This document shows, piece after piece, positions 58,115 to 64,000 of a DNA stretch of 64,000 nucleotides. Numbering within the stretch: position 1 is the first letter of the stretch; each line of letters starts with the position of its first letter. The notes beneath the pieces were generated by a model. That model was not told the DNA's origin, did no database searches, and saw nothing but the letters and a program-made list of their open reading frames with translations. The translations under genes were made by a program, and so were the position numbers. The stretch spans positions 248,001-312,000 of the forward strand of contig CAWUHX010000098.1 in assembly GCA_963922205.1 (NCBI GenBank), in the 5' to 3' direction. The DNA is from Romanomermis culicivorax (taxonomy: Eukaryota; Nematoda; Enoplea; Mermithida; Mermithidae).

Positions 58115-58589
58115 TTTATCATTTTTACAAAAAACTTTTTACAAATTAGTCGGATCTTATTATTTATTTATTTATTTATCAATACGCTATGCAGTAAATA
58201 CACCTTTCTTATTGGTCTTATGGTAACTCTTTTTATATCTGTTTTTATTGTATGGTTACAATATCCTTTTGAAGTTTATAAAAATGGAAAAGCTGTAAAT
58301 GGTACTGATTTTAGGATACCAAATACAAATAATTTTACAGCTCAGGAATTTTTATGAGAAAATTATAAATTGCACGTAACACTCTTACTACATTTTCTAG
58401 AAAAAATTTTACAATGTCCTAAAAACAATGGTCAATTTATGCATCTAGGGCATGTTTCAAAATATATATATTCAATCCAACTATATTTTCTTATTGTAGC
58501 CATACTAATAAATTTCAAAACTTGTATATCACAGGTTTTAGGTTATGATACATTGATGCTGTAGATTTATTACGTAGTCAGAAAAAATT
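58115..58589. other. Interval with no clear gene
   Basis: Contains TTATTTATTTATTTAT and short hydrophobic frames (for example near 58190-58280). A degraded small membrane protein is possible but not supported. Confidence 0.3.
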
Positions 58590-59680
58590 TTTATGATACA
58601 TCATCAGTTTAGTCAAAATTTTCAAAAAGGTTGACTGTTTTCCTATAATTTGCTTGTTCTGTGACAATTATAATTACAATGTCTATGGCATTTGAAGGTT
58701 TTGTCAGAAAGGTACAAAATAAAGTAAAAGGTAAAAATTTTATATCTATTTTATCTGCCTATTTAATTATAATTTTTTTTTTGTTTGAGATGAAATACAC
58801 AGTTTTGGTGGTTTGCTAAACTATTGCTACTGGAATTAGATATGATTGAACCTCGTTCTATTTTTGTAGAAGATCTGTTTTGAAAGTTAGATACAAATCA
58901 TAAATATGTTACAGCTATCGATCAACAATCAGAAATTGATTTGGCTGATGTGTCTTCTTTAGCAGATTTTAACAATGGATATAAATTTATGTTTACATGT
59001 ATAGATAGATGTATTTAGTAAATGCGCATGGGTTGAACCACTAAAATCAAAACATGCAAAGAATGTATGCAATGCTTTTTAAAATAATTTAAAAAGAGGT
59101 CAAATCTCTTAGAGAGTGCACAGTGATAAAGGAAAAGAATTTGTCAATAAAGATTTCCAAAAATTATAAAAGCTTATGATATACAATTTTTTACTTCCCA
59201 TAATGAAGATATAAAATGTTCAATAGTGGAATGTTTTAATAGAACCTTAAAAACTAAATTGTTTAAATATTTTACAGTTTACCAATTATAAATGGATCAA
59301 TATTTTATCAACAGTAGTTTTAAACTATAATCATTCTATTCATAGGTCAATTGGTGAAAAACCCATTAATGTGAATTATTCTAACAAAAAACTTATATAG
59401 CAGAGACTTTGCCCCGAGAATGCATACACTAGAAAACCTAAAATTAATATAGGGGATTGCATATGAATTAGTCAGCATAGAGGCGTGTTAGACAAAGGTT
59501 ATTTACCTCACTGGAGTGAGAAAGTTTTTCAGGTGGAACAAATTGTGAAGACTAGAAATCATATACTTTATAGAAATCAGGATTTAGAAGGCGTAGGTAT
59601 AGAAGGACATTTTTATGAAAAAGAGCTACAGAAATTGATATTAATCCTGATATCAAAAAGTACAAAATTGAAAAGATCTT
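58590..59680 (+). pseudogene. Polinton retroviral-type integrase
   Basis: Faint N-terminal part (58590-58800), then the rve core: AIDQQSEIDLADVSSLADFN and GYKFMFTCIDRC (58915-59015), HSDKGKEF-like block near 59120-59145, FFTSHNEDIKCSIVECFNRT (59190-59245). The C-terminal part (KGYLPHWSEKVFQVEQIV, IEGHFYEKELQKL, 59493-59640) is the chromodomain-like tail typical of Maverick integrases. Several stops and shifts. In the family it inserts the element with a 6-bp duplication. Confidence 0.85.
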
Positions 59681-59778
59681 AAAAACTAAACTTTACCAGA
59701 TGGTCAAAATAGAGTACTTGTGAGGTAGTGAGGTTATCCTGAAAAATTCAACAGCTGGATTTTAGAAAAGGGGGTACA

Positions 59779-60270
59779 AAATGACAATTATAATGAAGAA
59801 CTTTGAATTTGCATACTATGCTCAATAAGATGCAATGTTATCAAGATTTTTTCTCAGGCTTCTCACTTGCAATACATTACCAGAGATAGTCAAACACCTG
59901 CAGCTCTAATTGAAAACACTGATACATCTTTTGAAAAAGGAAGTCATTGGATCACCATGTATTTTGATAATGATAACTCTGTATATTATTTTGATTCATA
60001 TGGTTCACCAACAATAATCCCTGCTTTCATAAATTATATTAACAAGAATGCTACATTAAGACACGTAAATGTGAAATGCCTACAAAACTTCTATAGTAAA
60101 GTTTGTATGATATATACTTTTTTTGTATTATAAATTGTGACATGTTCCTATGTATAAAATGTTTAAAAGTTTCAATAATACAAATTTTGCTTATAATGAT
60201 AACTTAGTTTTTAAGTTTTTTCATTGTAAATTTTCTGTGAAAGGTCCATTGCAAAATAAATTATGTATGC
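59779..60270 (+). pseudogene. Polinton adenain-like cysteine protease
   Basis: ENTDTSFEKGSHWITMYF (catalytic His; 59910-59962), YYFDSYGSPTI (acidic residue), CLQNFYSKVCMIYTFFV (Gln and Cys; 60078-60130) match the C5/adenain order His-Asp/Glu-Gln-Cys. Frame is broken near 59810-59860 and at 60131. Adenains mature capsid proteins in adenovirus-like virions. Confidence 0.82.
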
Positions 60271-60657
60271 ATTTGTAGAAGTTAACTCCGCCTTCTTGAT
60301 GTATTTTTGTTTTATTTTTATTGGTTACTTTACTAGCTCAATTTTTTTATAAAATTTATAATTAATTAGCTGGTTGTTGAATAAAAATTTTTATTTTGAA
60401 ATAGACAGTAGTAATAGCATGACTTTGGAAACCATCTACCTAGGAACAAAGTGGTCTTCTTTAGCCAAGTCATGCTAATATACATTGTAGTGATTACAGC
60501 TATAACAAATTTATCTCTCTACAATAATAATACACAATTGTGGATTGGTTTATTGTGCCCTTGTATAGGATATTTATTACCTAGCCTGTACCAGGACTGC
60601 TACCTTCTCCAAGTTCTTTAAAGACAATATCAACAACGACAACTAACACTATAAATA
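60271..60657. promoter_or_regulatory. Intergenic region with promoter-like motif
   Basis: TAACTCCGCCT at 60286-60296 repeats the motif found at 55739-55749. It lies about 360 bp upstream of the capsid gene block, so it may drive the structural genes. Confidence 0.35.
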
Positions 60658-61562
60658 ATGACCACCTTTGATGATCAATTTTATATCACTTCACCTAGGA
60701 ATAGCGAATATGGAAAGGTACCTGCAGATTTTTCAGCCCATCTACCCTACCGTTTGAAGCTAGATGGCAATTGGGAGGTAGGGTTAAGTGAAATAATATA
60801 CCCCTAGCTGGGCCACAATTTCCAACTATGGTGGAAATAATGTGATAACATGAATTACGGATGGTGTTAGAAATAAAGTTGAACCTGTTAAAGAGATTAA
60901 AGTTATAGTTTTTGGAAAATATTACTTTAATGTAGCTGATTTAATTGACAAATTTTATGCAAAAATTAGAGCAGCAATTGTGGGAATGGACATTGAAATC
61001 ATGTTTTCATATGATGAACACAGATGAGGGATTGGTTAATTTTGAAATAAAAAGTGGTACAAGTTTTTGCAGAATCAATCTAAGCAACTGTTTAATAGAG
61101 ATTCTAGGTTTTACTGATACTAACACTGCTTCTGATGCAAGTGCTGATGACTTTCTAAATAGAAGTGTCAATATTCACCTATATACTGTTGGAGACAAAC
61201 CACTAAATTCTAAGGCTCATATTTTACCATCCAAGTCTGTTTTTCTTGCTGATCCAGGAAATAAACATTTATATATGTTAGCGATTCAACTGCTAAATTT
61301 AAACAATTTACAGAGTTTTTATGTTTACTGTAATATTATTTAGGATCAAATTGTTGGAAATAATATATTGAATGTGCAAGGATAATACAAAGATATTGCA
61401 AGTCAGCCCTATGAAACACCTCATTACATACCCATTCAATTGAAAGAAATTACTGTACTTGAAATTATTATAAAAAATAGTATGAATGAATTTATATCAT
61501 TTCAACTTAGAAAGGTTATAATTAAATTACATTTCCCGCAACGTAATCCTTCATTCCTATAA
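60658..61562 (+). pseudogene. Polinton minor capsid (penton-like) protein
   Basis: ATG 60658 then ITSPRNSEYGKVPADFSAHL and LKLDGNWEVGLSEIIYP, the hallmark of Polinton penton proteins (LPSN-type start, WEVGLxEIxYP). Later HILPSKSVFLADPGNKHLYM, SFYVYCNII, VGNNILNVQG, HYIPIQLKEITVLEIII and the end RKVIIKLHF. Stops near 60805, 61340 and 61380 and a shift near 60830-60945. Single-jelly-roll vertex protein in the family. Confidence 0.82.
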
Positions 61563-61679
61563 TAGTATTGAATTTTTACAATTGTTTTTTGATTCATTTG
61601 CATTCGGACATGTTGTCATCAGGTTGAATTTTTGTAAATGCTCTAGATATCATTGTTTATTTATTTATTTTGATTTATG

Positions 61680-62210
61680 ATGCAGAATATGCATACAGTG
61701 TATGTTCCTGAAACTGTTGATTACTGGGTCAAGATTTATCAACATAGTATACAAGATACTCAGTTTCAATTAGGTGGTGCATTGGAAGGTTTTTGAGCAG
61801 CATATCCTTTTTATTATAGACAACAAGGAGCAGGGTTGGGTAAGTTTTTTAAGAGCTTATGGCATCTAGCTATGCATTTGTTAGATTCTGCATGAAAACA
61901 CACACTTGCTGCAGGTTCTAAAATTGCAGGGGATGTGGTAGAAGGAAGTTCTTTTAAAGAAAGTGTTGCGGATAATGGATGAATTGCAGCAAGTAACTTA
62001 CTACATGAGACTGATGATCACATTCAGAAAGGCAAAGGTCTAGGGATGTGTAAACATATAAATTTTACAGTATATATAAAGAGCAGTAAAAAGTTGAATA
62101 ATGGTCATCATCATTATCAAAAAGAACATGAACATCTAAAACAACATTCCTCATTCTTAAAAAAGGCTCCACATAGAGTATTTAGTTTCAAGGATATCTA
62201 TCCGAAATGA
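61680..62210 (+). pseudogene. Small Gly/Lys-rich Polinton virion-type protein
   Basis: One phase from ATG 61680 to TGA 62208 with three in-frame TGA codons (61794, 61893, 61980). Motifs: QQGAGLGKFFKSLWHLA, AGSKIAGDVVEGSSFKESV, basic C-terminus. The pattern Gly-hydrophobic-Gly followed by Lys/Gly and a basic tail recurs in Polinton and adintovirus proteins encoded just before the major capsid gene and compared with adenovirus core or membrane-active proteins; that role is inference. Overlaps the capsid start by ATGA. Confidence 0.65.
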
Positions 62211-63618
62211 GTAAATTTATTGATGCTGCATTGTCTCCTAGTAGTAAAACTGAATTAGATTTATTTAACATGCCTCCAACACAGGTAGCTATTTGTAGAA
62301 GTTTTTGGTCAGAAATTCAGCTCCAAAATCCTTGTACTAATGAGGGACCATACCAATTTGTTGTTTCACCTGATTCATATATGCTAGATTTAACAAAAAA
62401 ATTTATATATTTTACTATTCAAATTACAAAGGTCAATGGAAGTGCTTGTAATTTAACATCCGATGCAAACAACAATCCTACCAGTAACATTCTAGCACCT
62501 ATTAACCTGATCAGCAAAACATTTTTTAAACAGATCAAAATTCATTTAAATGGAAGATTAATAGTAGACACATAAGTTTTATGATAACTATATGTATGTA
62601 TGTATGTATGTATGCTCACATATTTTTGAAATTTTAAAATTTTTATTGGTGATAGATATGCTTACAGAGCTTATTTGGAGAGGGAATTGAACTACGGTCA
62701 TGATGGTAAATCAACACACTTCATAGCTGCTGGTTATACTTTTGAAAATGATGATGTTCTTGATATAAAGAAAAACAAGGGTGTTTTAGAGAGAGTGTGA
62801 ATGATTAAAAACAGTACTGTCATTTAGTTAATGGCTCCTATACATGCTGATCTATTCATGCAGGAATGCTTTTTATTGAATCAATGTACCTTGAAAATTG
62901 ATTTATACCAATATGGAGATGATTTTTGTTTTCAGAAATTTATATCTACTGACAATGACGTATACAAGATTGAAGTTAAAAGCCTGTCTTTATTTATTAA
63001 AAAGTTGAAGTTGCAGATAATAATAATTTAGCTATTGAATCTATGTTACAAAATATAGCTGCAAAATACCCTATTAGGCATTGTCATGTTAAAAGTCTAT
63101 ACATCACAGCTAGTCATCACTCAGCTCCTCTAAACTCTCTGTTCACAGGTCCCTTACCTTGTCATCTCATTGTGGCACTTGTTGATGGTGCTGCTGCTAG
63201 GGGTGATTATCAGCAGAATCCCTTCAATTTTAAACATTTTGGATTAAACAAGATTAAAATAACTAGCCTTACTACAACATTGCCTACTACTCCTCATATG
63301 TTAAATTTTAAAGAAAACAAATATTTGCATTCTTTTGTACAATTATTCGAAGGTGTAGTGATTGGTACAGATAATTAGGGTAATGAAATTACTCAAAATG
63401 TTTTTACAATGGACAGTGCAATTTTTGTTCTTGATTTGACTCCTTGTGGTATGGATGGTAATTTTTGGGAACTCATACGTGAACAAACCACCAGCTTACA
63501 AATGAAATTTGGGGAAGATAAACCTGATGGCGGCATTGAAGTACCTATATATGCAGAATTTGACTCTCTCATAATAATTGACAAAAATCATGAAACTTTT
63601 ACTGATTATAGTATTTAA
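62207..63618 (+). pseudogene. Polinton major capsid protein (double jelly-roll)
   Basis: ATG 62207 (SKTELDLFNMPPTQVAICRS), YMLDLTKKFIYFTIQI, NLISKTFFKQIKIHLNGRL, then an interruption of about 80 bp (62575-62655, with five TATG units), RYAYRAYLERELNYG, MAPIHADLFMQECFLLNQCT, IAAKYPIRHCHVKSLYI, FTGPLPCHLIVALVDGAAA, NPFNFKHFGLNKIKI, LDLTPCGMDGN and EFDSLIIIDKN near the end. These follow the Polinton PY capsid protein from end to end. Breaks at 62573, 62798, about 63020 and 63376. Order pX-like then capsid is as in other Polintons. Confidence 0.88.
62588..62614. repeat. (TATG)n microsatellite
   Basis: Five to six TATG units inside the stretch that interrupts the major capsid gene. Confidence 0.85.
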
Positions 63619-64000
63619 CAAAACTATATGTCTATAGCATGTACATTCTCATTTTTTATAATAAAAAGAAACATTTATATTTTTGGTGTTCATACTACAC
63701 CTTCTCATTACCTATTATTTTAGACCTGGTCTTTCAAGGTATCTCTATCTCTAATTATGGTCAGTGTTCCTTTCTACAGTACCCTCAGCAATTATTTCAC
63801 ACCTTTTCACCCTAAGACCTACAGAAAAACTCTATGAAAGACAACAAGTCTCAATATGAACAACACCATACCTTTTTCATGCATTGATTTTTTTACCTGG
63901 TCTCTACATCTCACTCTCCTTCATGTTTTTCTCCTACAGTAACCTTTTCCACTTTTCCAGCAGATGACCCACCAAAAACTCTAGAGCGAAAACCACTAAT
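63619..64000. other. Downstream flank of the capsid gene
   Basis: No gene seen. May still belong to the Polinton; no sequence here matched the left side as an inverted terminus. Confidence 0.3.

Larger units (their letters stand above)
52640..63620. mobile_element. Polinton/Maverick element, decayed, left end truncated
   Basis: PolB on the minus strand and seven to eight genes on the plus strand, including retroviral-type integrase, packaging ATPase, adenain-like protease, minor and major capsid proteins, identify a Polinton (adintovirus-like). The PolB C-terminal catalytic palm is missing at the left. No terminal inverted repeat could be matched; the right end may lie beyond the window. Confidence 0.92.

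Noticed and set aside
1..64000. Alternative genetic code with TGA as tryptophan
   Set aside because: The intact host gene has only TGG for Trp and ends with TGA; TGA codons occur only in mobile elements that also carry TAA, TAG and frameshifts.

Overview
This window is AT-rich nuclear DNA from an animal, most likely an invertebrate; I cannot place it more precisely. Three things support this. There is one spliced host gene with GT-AG introns, standard code (all tryptophans TGG) and an AATAAA signal. The rest is a dense cover of metazoan-type transposons (hAT, PIF/Harbinger, pogo, LINE, Ty3/gypsy, Polinton/Maverick). No bacterial gene, CRISPR array, rRNA or tRNA gene was recognised.

Layout. 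1-2.3 kb: decayed Ty3/gypsy pol, plus strand. 3.4-12.8 kb: a complete minus-strand gene for the nucleolar ribosome-biogenesis protein RRP1/Nop52. It has seven exons and 1179 coding nt in one frame (392 aa). Its four long introns are filled by two hAT-type elements, a PIF/Harbinger element and three copies of a short poly-G element. 14.6-15.9 kb: LINE fragment split by the same poly-G element. 17-28 kb: short inverted-repeat elements, a foldback structure, and a nested stack (poly-G element, then pogo, then an intron-containing hAT), each step marked by target-site duplications. 29.2-33.0 kb: decayed Ty3/gypsy pol with a probable solo LTR inside.

35-52.5 kb is the most unusual part. A minus-strand reading frame (39.45 to 35.02 kb) combines a DEDDy-type 3'-5' exonuclease-like domain, a Pro/Gln and coiled-coil middle and an RGG-rich tail. 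A diverged, 5'-truncated plus-strand copy lies at 49.45-51.40 kb. Between them lie a minus-strand Ty3/gypsy RT-RNase H-integrase (43.75 to 40.70 kb) and, head to head with it, a plus-strand LTR element. That element has an LTR, primer-binding site and gag, then an envelope-like membrane glycoprotein frame placed between gag and the protease, all in one frame.

52.6-63.6 kb is a decayed Polinton/Maverick: protein-primed PolB on the minus strand, and on the plus strand two unknown genes, packaging ATPase, integrase, adenain-like protease, penton-like minor capsid protein, a small glycine-rich virion-type protein and the double-jelly-roll major capsid protein. These would form a virion-like transposon, but every long frame is broken.

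Apart from RRP1 almost everything is mobile DNA in various states of decay. Coordinates of TE ends with perfect target duplications are reliable; limits of degraded pol genes are approximate.
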